Source of the DNA: Selenomonas ruminantium AC2024
GTDB taxonomy: Bacteria; Bacillota; Negativicutes; Selenomonadales; Selenomonadaceae
NCBI RefSeq assembly: GCF_000687995.1
Contig: NZ_JIAC01000001.1
Location: forward strand, 2,604,001-2,668,000
Length of the DNA: 64,000 bases
Direction of reading: 5' to 3'
This document shows positions 44,192 to 52,839 of the stretch, piece after piece. A program made the translations under genes and the position numbers. Within the stretch, counting starts at the first letter, position 1, and the number at the start of each line of letters is the position of its first letter. The notes below the pieces were generated by a model. The model searched no databases. It was not told where the DNA came from and worked only from the letters and a program-made list of their open reading frames with translations.

Positions 44192-47100
44192 TTATGTACG
44201 CCCCGATTCCTTGCCCTGATAGAAGTACAGGAAGATAATCGGAATCACGAGCAGGGTGAATACCGTGGAGGTCAGAAGCCCGCCGATAATCACCCAGGCC
44301 ATGGAGACGCGGGTCTCGGCGCCATCACTCATAGCCAGCGCCATAGGCATCATGCCCACCATCATGGTAATGGTGGTCATGCAGATGGGCTTCAAGCGAA
44401 CACAGCCGGCCTCTACAATGGCTTCGAGTGCAGTCTTGCCTCTATCCATCAGGGTCAGCGTATAGTCAATCAACAAGGTGCCGTTCTTGGCTACGATGCC
44501 GTCCATCACCAATATGCCAATCATAGAATAAAGATTCAGCGTGTTATGGGTCAGGAACAACAGAAGCACGGAACCAATGAGCCCCAACGGCAGGGAGAAC
44601 ATGCGGATAAACGGCGTCAGCACGGATTCGTAGAGCACTGCTAGCAGCATATAGATAAGCACAAGTGCTAGCAGCAGGGCGCTTAAGAGCTCGCTGAAGG
44701 TATCGTTCATACGGCTGGCCTGTCCTTTGAATTTATAGGTGATGCCCTCGCCCAAGTCTGCCTGCTTGAGCGCCTTGCGCACATCACGGATTACATCCCC
44801 CACTGGCCTGCCCTGCAGATTCGCGCCCAGACGAATGGAACGCTGTTTATCCACCCGCCGGATGCTCACGGGGCCCCGCCCATCTTTAATGTCGGCCAAA
44901 TCGCCCAGATAGGCAAGTTTCCCATTTGACCAGACAGGCACGCGGGCCACATCCGACGCCTGATAACCATCGGAACCTTTGAAGCGCACCTTGATATTCG
45001 TATCCTGCCCACCGTTTAAGGGGTCATTTTTGAGCGAACCCGCTGAACGGCCGGAAATAGCGGAAGAAAAAGCGGTATCGATATCAGCAATGCTGGCGTT
45101 GAACGCCTTGAGCTTATCCCGGTTGACGGTAAGCTGCAATTCCGGCATACCTTCCGTATAGGAACTGTTCACTCCACCAATGCCTTTGATGTCGTTGCGC
45201 AGGATTTTTTCCACTTTGTCTGCGGCAGCGCTCAGCTCCTGCATGTTGTTGCCCCGCAGTTCTACCTGCAAGGCACCGCCGCCACCACGGCCACCTCCGC
45301 CACCGGAGATACCGGCCACATTGGACTGAGTTTCCGTCACGCGGATATCGGCGCTCTTAATCTGCTGCGCAAACTCGCGCACCTCCTGAGTAATCTCCCA
45401 AACAGAACGGCTGCGGTCATGGCGGCCAACCAGTTCCACCTTAATGCGTCCTTCATAGGCACTGGCCGCACCGCCCGCCTGCGTCATATAGTATTTCACC
45501 TCGGGAATTTCCGCAAGCTTAGCCTCCAAAAGTTTGGCCACCTTATTGGGTTCCTCGGAGGATGCCCGCACCGGGCACTCAATATTGATGGTAAAGCTGG
45601 ACTCATCCGTCTGGGGCATATACTCCATGCCCACAATCCCCAACGGAACCATGGCCATAACGCCGACAAAAACAGCCAAAATGGTCAGCAAAAGTTTCTT
45701 CTGATGGGCCAGACTCCAATGAAGCGCCCGCCGATAAAGGCCCACCGCCCGTTCCTCAGTCTTATCCATAAACTGCCAAAGGAAACGGTTGTCCACATGA
45801 TAGCCTTTGCGGAAGAACTTAGCCGCCAGCATGGGCGTCAATGTAAAGGAAACGAACAGGGAAAAAGCCCCGGCAAAGACAATGGTCAAGCCGAACTGGC
45901 GGAAGTACTGCCCCGTCATGCCCTCCATAAAGGCAATGGGCATAAAGACCGCCGCATCGCAGAGGGTGATGGCAATAGCCGCCATGCCGATTTCCATACG
46001 GCCCCGCTCGGCCGCGACTTCCGGTTCGGCACCGTTTTTCAGATAGCGGATGATGTTTTCCAGCACCACAATGCTGTCGTCCACCAAGATGCCCACGCAG
46101 AGAGTCATGCCCATCAAAGACATCATATTGAAGGTGAACCCCGCCAGATACATGACAAAGAATGTAGAAATCAGCGATGTGGGAATGGCAATCATCACCG
46201 CCGCGGTGGAACGCCAGCCGCGCAGGAACAGGAAGAGGACCAGACCTGTTGTAATCAAACCTTCCACCAATGTCCCCAAGGTGTCATGGAGGGAGGTTTC
46301 CACATACTCCGCATCATTGGACACCACCACGAACTGATAATCCGGGTAATCCTGACGCAGTTTCTTCACGGCTGACAGAATGTTGTTGGCCGTCTCCACC
46401 ACATTGGCGTCGCTGTTCTTGTAAATCAGCACGTTGACTGCCGGTTCCCCGTTAAGGCGCCCATAGCGCACCTGCCGGGCATCCTGCTCCTTTACCGTGG
46501 CGACCGCCGTCAAAGGTATCAGTTCCCCACTGCCGTTAGCAATGCGGATTTTTTCAATATCGCTGGCCTTTTTGTACTCAGCTACCACCCGCACATCGGC
46601 CTTGGAGCTATCCGTATACACCGGGCCTGAGGGCAGCAGCTGGTTTTCATTCTTGATGGCGCTGGCAATCTTGGGCAGGGTCAGCTTATAGGCGGTGAGC
46701 TTTTCCCTGTCCACCTCCACGGCCACTTCCTTGTCCCGGCCGCCATGCAGTTCAATTTCCGAAACACCGCCCGCCTGCTGCAATACATCCTGAAAGACGT
46801 GCTCCGTCATGGCATAGGTGGTCCCCAGCCCCTGCTGGCTCATCACCGCCAGTTCCATAATGGGTTTGGCATTGATATCCCGCTTGATGACTACGGGAGC
46901 ATCGGCCTCATCGGGGAGTTTATTTTTGATGGCCTCGACTTTTTTCGTGGCTTCGATGGCCGCCAGGTCTGCGTCCGCATCAAAGTTCATTTCCATCATG
47001 ACCCGTCCCCGCTCATAACTGGCAACGGAGGTGATGGATTTCACATTGGACACGGAGGATACCGCATCTTCCACCGGCTTGATGATTTCCTGTTCCACGG

Positions 47101-47272
47101 ATTCCGCACTGGCGCCGGGATATTTCACCGTCACCGTCACATAGGGCGTATTGAGGGCAGGCAGCAGTTCCACGCCGATGCGGTAGTAACTGTAAAGCCC
47201 CAGCACCACGAAAAAGGCCACAATCATGGATATGCCTACCGGGCGGCTGATGGATAAACGAGTGATATTCAT
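44192..47272 (-). CDS. RND-family efflux transporter (second system)
   Basis: Proton-driven inner-membrane pump of 1026 aa. It begins NITRLSISRPVGISMIVAFFVVLGLYSYYRIGVELLPAL and has GILVDDSIVVLENIIRYLKNG in the first helix bundle and DGIVAKNGTLLIDY in the second. The sequence is well diverged from the AcrB-like protein at 18452. A Gly/Arg run (SGGGGGRGGGGA, around residue 650) marks the second periplasmic loop. Overlap of 4 bp with the MFP gene indicates coupling. Substrates are unknown; no outer-membrane channel is nearby. Confidence 0.93.
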   Translation of the reverse strand: MNITRLSISRPVGISMIVAFFVVLGLYSYYRIGVELLPALNTPYVTVTVKYPGASAESVEQEIIKPVEDAVSSVSNVKSITSVASYERGRVMMEMNFDADADLAAIEATKKVEAIKNKLPDEADAPVVIKRDINAKPIMELAVMSQQGLGTTYAMTEHVFQDVLQQAGGVSEIELHGGRDKEVAVEVDREKLTAYKLTLPKIASAIKNENQLLPSGPVYTDSSKADVRVVAEYKKASDIEKIRIANGSGELIPLTAVATVKEQDARQVRYGRLNGEPAVNVLIYKNSDANVVETANNILSAVKKLRQDYPDYQFVVVSNDAEYVETSLHDTLGTLVEGLITTGLVLFLFLRGWRSTAAVMIAIPTSLISTFFVMYLAGFTFNMMSLMGMTLCVGILVDDSIVVLENIIRYLKNGAEPEVAAERGRMEIGMAAIAITLCDAAVFMPIAFMEGMTGQYFRQFGLTIVFAGAFSLFVSFTLTPMLAAKFFRKGYHVDNRFLWQFMDKTEERAVGLYRRALHWSLAHQKKLLLTILAVFVGVMAMVPLGIVGMEYMPQTDESSFTINIECPVRASSEEPNKVAKLLEAKLAEIPEVKYYMTQAGGAASAYEGRIKVELVGRHDRSRSVWEITQEVREFAQQIKSADIRVTETQSNVAGISGGGGGRGGGGALQVELRGNNMQELSAAADKVEKILRNDIKGIGGVNSSYTEGMPELQLTVNRDKLKAFNASIADIDTAFSSAISGRSAGSLKNDPLNGGQDTNIKVRFKGSDGYQASDVARVPVWSNGKLAYLGDLADIKDGRGPVSIRRVDKQRSIRLGANLQGRPVGDVIRDVRKALKQADLGEGITYKFKGQASRMNDTFSELLSALLLALVLIYMLLAVLYESVLTPFIRMFSLPLGLIGSVLLLFLTHNTLNLYSMIGILVMDGIVAKNGTLLIDYTLTLMDRGKTALEAIVEAGCVRLKPICMTTITMMVGMMPMALAMSDGAETRVSMAWVIIGGLLTSTVFTLLVIPIIFLYFYQGKESGRT

Positions 47273-48504
47273 GATTCTGCCACCTTGACTTTCATGCCGG
47301 ACTGCAGCTTATCCTGATTGTTCAGCACCACTTTTTCACCTACGGCAAGGCCCTCGATAATCTCCTCGCTCTCGTCATTGAGGAGCCCGATTTTTACAGC
47401 CCGCTGTTCTACGGTGCCATCGGCCAGCAGGACAAAGACGTACTGCATACCATTGCGGGAAAGCACGGCCGACTGGGGCACGAAAATAGTCTGACGCCGC
47501 TGCAAAATGTCCACTGCCGTATGCGCAAAGAGCCCCGCCTTGACGGAATCATCCGGGCTGTCCAAGGAAATGCGCACCTTGTAGCTCTTGCTGTCCTCCT
47601 CCATGGCAGGACTCACAAAGATGACCTTGCCCGCAAAGTCCCGGCCCAAAGCATCGATGGTGATATTCACCGCCATGCCGGAGCTTAAGATGGCCGCATC
47701 ATTTTCCCCGATTGTGCAGTCCACATTGATATGGCCCGTGTCCACCAGCGTAAAGGCTTTGGAATTGGCCGCAGCCAAGGCTCCCACTTCCGCATTGCGG
47801 TAAGCAATCACGCCGCTGCGGGGTGCTCGCAGAATCATGTCCTCCCGCTGTTTCTGCAAAGCCTCCGTGGCCCGCTCCTGCTTGACGGCCGTCAGTTCCT
47901 TGGACTCCACGGCCGCCGGTTCGCCGCCAGACACCTGATTGGCCAGCACCTCATAGGCCGCCCGGGCCGCACTGAATTCTGCTTCCCTGCTGTCCAAGGT
48001 ATCCTGCGAGATAGCCCCAATGGAGAACAGATACTGCTGCCGCTCGTATTTAGCCTTGGCCAGCTCATAGGCATTGCGCTTGCTGATGATATTGGCATTA
48101 TAAGCAGCAGCCGCCTCCCGCGCATCAGCCCGGGCCGCGCCTGCTGCCGCCCGGTTCTGGGCAATGGAGATATCCAAATCCCCCAAGTCCTGCACCATGA
48201 GCACCTGGCCTTCTTCGACCCAGTCACCCAGATTCACATAGACTTCGGCAATGCGGCCATTGTACTTAGGCGCGAGGTTAATGCTGGCATCGGCCACAGT
48301 CTGGCCGGACAGCACGATATGACGCTGCATATCCGCCCGCTGAATTTCCTGCACCTGCACCTCCGGCAGTTCCCGGCGCACGCCACCGTCCTTCTGCTTG
48401 CCGCTGCCCATATAAAAATAGAAAGCCACCGCCAATAGCAGCAGGCAGACACCTGCTGCTGTTATTTTTTGCTTTCTGGTCATTGCCGTAAATGTATGGC
48501 GCAT
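47269..48504 (-). CDS. Periplasmic adaptor (membrane fusion protein) of second RND system
   Basis: A 411-aa HlyD/AcrA-type protein with an N-terminal membrane anchor (ITAAGVCLLLLAVAFYFYMGSG) rather than a lipobox. It has lipoyl halves (INLAPKYNGRIAEVYVNLGDWVEEGQVLMVQD and MILRAPRSGVIAYRNAEVGALA), a long helical hairpin (about 105-205) with an Ala-rich stretch, and a C-terminal domain ending KLQSGMKVKVAES. First gene of the pair; its stop overlaps the RND start by 4 bp (ATGA). Alternative in-frame starts within the first ten residues are possible. Confidence 0.9.
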   Translation of the reverse strand: MRHTFTAMTRKQKITAAGVCLLLLAVAFYFYMGSGKQKDGGVRRELPEVQVQEIQRADMQRHIVLSGQTVADASINLAPKYNGRIAEVYVNLGDWVEEGQVLMVQDLGDLDISIAQNRAAAGAARADAREAAAAYNANIISKRNAYELAKAKYERQQYLFSIGAISQDTLDSREAEFSAARAAYEVLANQVSGGEPAAVESKELTAVKQERATEALQKQREDMILRAPRSGVIAYRNAEVGALAAANSKAFTLVDTGHINVDCTIGENDAAILSSGMAVNITIDALGRDFAGKVIFVSPAMEEDSKSYKVRISLDSPDDSVKAGLFAHTAVDILQRRQTIFVPQSAVLSRNGMQYVFVLLADGTVEQRAVKIGLLNDESEEIIEGLAVGEKVVLNNQDKLQSGMKVKVAES

Positions 48505-48613
48505 TATTCTTCCTCATTTCATTCAATTTATATTCGCTGGTTTATCTTGATTAAATTCTGCTTTTCCCGGTCAAAATCCTTTAGCAGGCAGGAAAAACAT
48601 TACCTGCGCCGAA

Positions 48614-48635
48614 GTAACGAAATAGGTTTCGTAAC
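48614..48635 (+). promoter_or_regulatory. Imperfect palindrome ahead of the flavodiiron gene
   Basis: GTAACGAAA (48614-48622) and TTTCGTAAC (48627-48635) pair with one mismatch around TAGG, 24 bp before the start codon. It could be an operator or a leader hairpin; no clear -35/-10 is seen. Confidence 0.3.
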
Positions 48636-48658
48636 CACTGCAGAAAGGAATGACGATT

Positions 48659-49822
48659 ATGCAAGCAATAGAAATCCGGCCAAACATCTACTGGGTAGGA
48701 GCCATCGACTGGTCCATGCGCAGTTTCCACGGCTATCAGACAGGGCGCGGCACAACCTACAACGCCTATCTCATCTTAGACGAGAAGATTACCCTCATTG
48801 ACACGGTGAAGGAAGGCTTCGCCCCGGAACTCCTCGCCCGCATAAAATCCATTATTGACCCGGCTAAGATTGATTATATCATATCCAGCCATGTGGAGCC
48901 CGACCATTCGGGGGCCATTCCCTTTATGATGCAACACTGCCCCAAGGCAAAAGTCATCACGAGCCTGCCCAACGGCGAAAAGGGCCTCAAAGCGCATTAC
49001 GGGGATTTGCCCTATCAAGGCGTTAAGGCCGGGGACAGTCTGAGCATTGGCCAGCGTACCCTCCAGTTCGTACCCACGCCCATGCTTCACTGGCCCGACA
49101 GCATGGTGACCTACTGTCCCGAGGAAAAAATTCTCTTCTCCAACGATGCCTTTGGGCAGCATCTGGCCTCCAGTCAGCGCTACGATGATGAAGTTGACAA
49201 GTCAATTCTGTTCTTTGAATGTCAGAAATACTACGCCAACATTCTCATGCTCTACGGCAGGCAGGCTCAAACCGCTCTCAAGGCCCTCGCGAGACTCGAC
49301 ATCAGCCTTATCGCCACGGGCCACGGCATTATCTGGCGCTCCTATATCCCAGAAATCATGGCCTGCTATCAGAAATGGTCAACGAACGAAAACGAAGAAC
49401 GCGCCGTTATCGTCTTTGACAGCATGTGGCACTCCACCGAGAAGATGGCCCGTGCCATTGCCGAAGGCTTTGCCCAAAAGAATATCCCCTTGAGCTTCTA
49501 CGACCTCAAGGAAAATCATCTTTCCGATATCGTCACGGATATCCTCACGGCAAAATATCTGGCCATAGGCTCTCCCACCATCAACAATCAAATGCTGCCC
49601 ACCATGGCAGGCTTCCTCTGCTACCTCAAAGGACTTGCTCCCAAGGACAAAAAAGCCTTGGCCTTCGGCTCCTACGGCTGGGGTGGGCAAAGCATCGGCC
49701 AGATTGAAGAAGAACTAAAAAACATGGGCTGCGAGATAATCCTCGACAAAATCCGCCTGCTGAATGTGCCTACAGAAGAACAGCTGCAAAACATCACCAC
49801 ACAGATAGCCAGCAGCCTCTAA
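48659..49822 (+). CDS. Flavodiiron protein (A-type flavoprotein, O2/NO reductase)
   Basis: Scavenges oxygen or nitric oxide in anaerobes, in the cytoplasm. The 387-aa protein has an MBL-like diiron domain with SSHVEPDHSGAIP (about residue 80; His-x-Glu-x-Asp-His ligands), PTPMLHWPDSM and GHGIIW. It ends in a flavodoxin domain (AVIVFDSMWHSTEKMARAIA to SYGWGGQS). No C-terminal rubredoxin, so it is a class A enzyme that needs a separate electron donor. The ATG at 48659 has AAGGA 9 nt upstream; the ATG at 48650 is too close. Confidence 0.94.
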   Translation: MQAIEIRPNIYWVGAIDWSMRSFHGYQTGRGTTYNAYLILDEKITLIDTVKEGFAPELLARIKSIIDPAKIDYIISSHVEPDHSGAIPFMMQHCPKAKVITSLPNGEKGLKAHYGDLPYQGVKAGDSLSIGQRTLQFVPTPMLHWPDSMVTYCPEEKILFSNDAFGQHLASSQRYDDEVDKSILFFECQKYYANILMLYGRQAQTALKALARLDISLIATGHGIIWRSYIPEIMACYQKWSTNENEERAVIVFDSMWHSTEKMARAIAEGFAQKNIPLSFYDLKENHLSDIVTDILTAKYLAIGSPTINNQMLPTMAGFLCYLKGLAPKDKKALAFGSYGWGGQSIGQIEEELKNMGCEIILDKIRLLNVPTEEQLQNITTQIASSL

Positions 49823-49826
49823 TAGA

Positions 49827-49863
49827 AAATCGCTGACAGACAAAACTGCCAGCGATTTTTTAC
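49827..49863. terminator. Bidirectional terminator between flavodiiron gene and 49860 gene
   Basis: AAAATCGCTG pairs with CAGCGATTTT around a 14-nt loop, followed by TTTTA on the plus strand and preceded by an A-run that gives a U-tract in reverse. Confidence 0.85.
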
Positions 49864-50300
49864 TTTATCACCTTGAAATTTTTCAATAGTTTTTTCTTTT
49901 CTTCTTCCGATAAAGCCGACGATTTGTTTTCTCCCTTGACCATCTGCAGCTGTACCTTTTTGATTTCCGGCTGCCGCTTGGAGGATGGTTTTACGGTTTT
50001 AATATGGGTTTCCTTCTGCAGAAGCTCCGACATGTTCATCTCATCCAGAGCCTCTTTCAGATAGCCGCGGGTGCGGGCCTTGCGCAGGCGATATGCCATG
50101 GCCACCGCCGCATCATCCTGCAAATCCAGCAGGCTTCCCTTTAAGAGTTTTTCATCGTCAATATACTTTGCCAGACCAATCCGTTCCAAATACTTAATCA
50201 GACTTCCCCGAAAATAGGCCAGCCGCATTCGTTCTTCCAACCGCATAGCCGCTCGCACCAGAATTGCGTCCAATCGTTCATCCAGGCCCGAGTGTTTCAT
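49860..50300 (-). CDS. Hypothetical charged helical protein
   Basis: A 146-aa product rich in Lys, Arg, Glu and Leu. The N-half looks helical (LDERLDAILVRAAMRLEERMRLAYFRG, then LIKYLERIGLAKYIDDEKLL), and the C-half is a Lys-rich linker ending SEEEKKKLLKNFKVIK. No signal or membrane segment and no family I recognise. The second ATG at 50300 has GGGGGG 6 nt upstream. It lies 84 bp downstream of the histidine kinase gene and may be the last gene of that transcript. Confidence 0.6.
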   Translation of the reverse strand: MKHSGLDERLDAILVRAAMRLEERMRLAYFRGSLIKYLERIGLAKYIDDEKLLKGSLLDLQDDAAVAMAYRLRKARTRGYLKEALDEMNMSELLQKETHIKTVKPSSKRQPEIKKVQLQMVKGENKSSALSEEEKKKLLKNFKVIK

Positions 50301-50383
50301 ACGCATCCCCCCGGAAACTTTTCCTCATTACTTATTTAAGTTCGTCATCATTTGCCTATTTCCTGCATAAATTCACAGAATTA

Positions 50384-51703
50384 TTAAAACATGTGCAGAT
50401 TTCTTCCCTTGGTCTTAGCCTTGAGTGTCACCAGGAAGGTCGTTCCCTTGCCCAGTTCACTGTCAATGGCAATGCTGCCATGGTGGAGTTCCACAATTTC
50501 CTGCGCGATGGCAAGTCCCAGACCGTTACCTCCCATTTCCCGGGAGCGAGCCTTGTCCACCCGATAGAAGCGGTCAAAGATTTTTTCCTGGTCTTCCTTG
50601 GCTATGCCAATCCCCGTATCCTGCACCGCCAGCGTCACCTTGCCCTTTTCCGCCGGGCGGAAATCCACGGTAACTTTGCCGCCGTCGGGGGTGTACTTAA
50701 CGGCATTGTCCACCAGAATCAGCACCAACTGACGGATTTTTTGCTCATCGGCATGAATCATCGTCTTGGGCAGGTTGTCCGCAACAATATTGATATGCTT
50801 CTGCTCGGCCAATGGCTGCATCATGCGGGCAGTCTGCGCTGCCACCGCCCCCAAATCAAATTTGGAAGGTTTCAGCTTCAACGCCTTATTATCGCTGCGG
50901 GCCACCACCAACAGGTCGCTGACCAGCTTGGTCATCTTCTTGACTTCGTCATGGACATCTTCGACCACCTGCTTGAGGAAGGGCGATTTGATTTCCGGGT
51001 CATTCTGCAGGATTTCTGCAGAAGCCATAACTACAGCGAGCGGCGTGCGCAGCTCATGGGAAGCATCGGCGGCAAACTGGCGCTGCTTTTCATAGGCGGA
51101 CTTTAGCGGCACCATGGCCTTGCCAGAGAGGATATGGCCCATCATGGTTGCAATAATAAGCGCGAGCAGCCCCAATCCTGCCATGATGGATGTAGCCTTT
51201 TCCATACCATTGTAGAGGGCCGTCACATCCTTGCCCACATAGACCATCTGCACCTTGCCGCTGCTGTCGGTGATTTTCTGCGTCGTCATCATGATTTCCG
51301 ACTTATGGCCGTTTTCCTTGGGCTTGGTCACGACCACCACATCCCCTTCCGGGGCTTTCCATTGGGACATGACATCCAAAATAAAAGGCTCAATGCGGAA
51401 AGAAGCCCGCGAAAAGTTCAGCAGCCGGCCGTCCTCGTCAAAGACATAGAAAAACAAGCGGTCATTGGTGTTCTTATAGGCCAGCGTATCATCAATCACC
51501 AGTTCCGGATGCTGATTGAGATATTTCTGGGCTTCGGCCACATTATCCGCCGTATCCCAAAGTTCCCTGGCCTGCTCGGAGCGAATCGACCAGTCCATGG
51601 ACTGATGCATGGCGAAAATCAAAATGGCCAGAAAGATAATCATGACCAGCGAATAGAGCATGGTCAGCCGCTTGCGGCTCTTGCCAAAAAGATTTTCTTT
51701 CAC
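50384..51703 (-). CDS. Two-component sensor histidine kinase
   Basis: Membrane sensor of 439 aa: TM1 near residues 14-33 (LYSLVMIIFLAILIFAM), a periplasmic region of about 135 residues, and TM2 near 170-190. Then come a HisKA box with the phospho-His in ADASHELRTPLAVVMASAE (about 215) and an ATPase domain with DNAVKYTPDGG, DTGIGIAKEDQEKIFDRFYRVDKARS and GGNGLGLAIAQEI. It overlaps the response-regulator gene by 4 bp. The signal is unknown. Confidence 0.93.
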   Translation of the reverse strand: MKENLFGKSRKRLTMLYSLVMIIFLAILIFAMHQSMDWSIRSEQARELWDTADNVAEAQKYLNQHPELVIDDTLAYKNTNDRLFFYVFDEDGRLLNFSRASFRIEPFILDVMSQWKAPEGDVVVVTKPKENGHKSEIMMTTQKITDSSGKVQMVYVGKDVTALYNGMEKATSIMAGLGLLALIIATMMGHILSGKAMVPLKSAYEKQRQFAADASHELRTPLAVVMASAEILQNDPEIKSPFLKQVVEDVHDEVKKMTKLVSDLLVVARSDNKALKLKPSKFDLGAVAAQTARMMQPLAEQKHINIVADNLPKTMIHADEQKIRQLVLILVDNAVKYTPDGGKVTVDFRPAEKGKVTLAVQDTGIGIAKEDQEKIFDRFYRVDKARSREMGGNGLGLAIAQEIVELHHGSIAIDSELGKGTTFLVTLKAKTKGRNLHMF

Positions 51704-52380
51704 TGCCCGCCGACCTCCAGCTTATAGCCAATGCCCCGGACGGTCTTAATGGCGGTTTCCCCGTCTCCCAAATCGAGTTTTTTCCGCAAAATCTTGATGT
51801 AGGAGTCGATATTGTTGGAGCTTACATCTGCCTCCATGCCCCAAATTCTGTCCAGCAGAATGTCGCGGGGCACCACAATTCCCAGATTCTGCACCAGCAA
51901 ATCAAAAATCTGGAACTCACGGGGCGAAAGCTGAATGATTTCGTCTTTCTTCTTCAACACTTTCGTGGTACGGTTCAGTGTAAAGTCGCCCACTTCCACC
52001 TTGTCCTGCTGAATCTGCTGCGTGCTGCGGCGGCCCAAAGCCCGCAGGCGCGCCATAAGCTCTGCAAATTCAAATGGCTTCACCAGATAATCGTCTGCCC
52101 CGGCATCCAGCCCCGACACCCTGTCTTCCACAGAATCTCTTGCCGTGAGCATGAGAATGGCTTTGGCGTAGCCATCACTGCGCAATCGCTTGCATACGTC
52201 AATGCCGTTTTCTCCCGGCATCATCCAATCGAGAATCAATATATCGTAATCGGTGTACATGGCGTACTCATAAACTTCACTGCCATTGGTCACCCAATCG
52301 GCTTTTATCTTATTCTGCTCCAGCATATACTGCACTAATTTGCCCAAGCGACGGTCGTCTTCTGCCAATAAAACCCGCAT
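51700..52380 (-). CDS. OmpR/PhoB-family response regulator
   Basis: A 226-aa DNA-binding regulator. The receiver domain has AEDDRRLGKLV (acidic pocket), the phospho-Asp in YDILILDWMMPGENGIDVC (about residue 51) and the conserved Lys in YLVKPFEFAELMARL. The C-terminal winged helix carries IQLSPREFQIFDLLVQN and RIWGMEADVSSNNIDSYIKILRKKLD. I start at the ATG at 52380, after GGAGGTGCGGTT. It overlaps the kinase by 4 bp; targets are not evident. Confidence 0.95.
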   Translation of the reverse strand: MRVLLAEDDRRLGKLVQYMLEQNKIKADWVTNGSEVYEYAMYTDYDILILDWMMPGENGIDVCKRLRSDGYAKAILMLTARDSVEDRVSGLDAGADDYLVKPFEFAELMARLRALGRRSTQQIQQDKVEVGDFTLNRTTKVLKKKDEIIQLSPREFQIFDLLVQNLGIVVPRDILLDRIWGMEADVSSNNIDSYIKILRKKLDLGDGETAIKTVRGIGYKLEVGGQ

Positions 52381-52521
52381 AACCGCACCTCCAAAAATTA
52401 TTTTCATTTCTATTATAAGCATCTTTTCTTGAAAATCCAATGAAAAGCTGTCTTTTTCTGGATATATAAATATGATTTATCCATCATTGGAATTATCTAT
52501 AAGATTTTTTATAAAAACCTC

Positions 52522-52572
52522 TTGCAATTTTTTTAGTACCTGCTATAATGTATTTCTGTTAGCAGGTACTAA
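52522..52572 (+). promoter_or_regulatory. Promoter with 13-bp dyad resembling a double FapR box
   Basis: TTGCAA (52522-52527), 16 bp and TATAAT (52544-52549) make a strong promoter. TTAGTACCTGCTA (52533-52545) overlaps the spacer and -10, and its exact reverse complement TAGCAGGTACTAA lies at 52560-52572. TTAGTACCTGCTAT is identical to the motif in the fapR leader at 32612. The first arm is upstream of the transcript start, so this reads as a DNA operator and not a hairpin. Confidence 0.7.
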
Positions 52573-52606
52573 GATGTACCATAAATTTCAGGAGGTGAAA
52601 CAAACC

Positions 52607-52756
52607 ATGCGTGATTGCGAAAAGATTCTTGACCAGAAGCTGGGCAGCCGTGAATTTGCTGAAGCTTTCGAAGCAACTTCCATGGAGTATGATTTTATCG
52701 ACCGCATTGCTGCTGCTTGCGCAAAACTTTCCAAAGCTGAAAAAGGCGAAAACTAA
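52607..52756 (+). CDS. Orphan 49-aa protein under FapR-like operator
   Basis: A short acidic helical protein (RDCEKILDQKLGSREFAEAFEATSMEYDF...) with an excellent AGGAGGTGA site 10 nt before the ATG. The middle (SREFAEAFEATSMEYDFIDRI) resembles the segment that precedes the helix-turn-helix in some HigA/XRE antitoxins, but no DNA-binding domain follows and no toxin gene is adjacent. I cannot assign a function. The strong promoter, dyad operator and terminator show it is a real unit. Confidence 0.7.
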   Translation: MRDCEKILDQKLGSREFAEAFEATSMEYDFIDRIAAACAKLSKAEKGEN

Positions 52757-52782
52757 TTTCCTAACATATATCGAAGTACGGC

Positions 52783-52828
52783 AAGAGGGGCTGACATGTC
52801 AAAATTTGACATGTCAGCCCCTCTTTTT
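52783..52828. terminator. Bidirectional terminator with two TGACATGTCA palindromes
   Basis: AAGAGGGGCTGACATGTCAAA pairs with TTTGACATGTCAGCCCCTCTT, followed by TTTTTCT for the plus-strand 49-aa gene; on the minus strand the flank is less U-rich, but the hairpin sits just past the rpoN stop (52840). Each arm contains the palindrome TGACATGTCA. Confidence 0.9.
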
Positions 52829-52839
52829 CTATCGACTTT

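Noticed and set aside
52533-52572. The 13-bp dyad read as a terminator or leader hairpin
   Set aside because: The first arm overlaps the -10 spacer, so it would not be in the transcript, and no U-tract follows.
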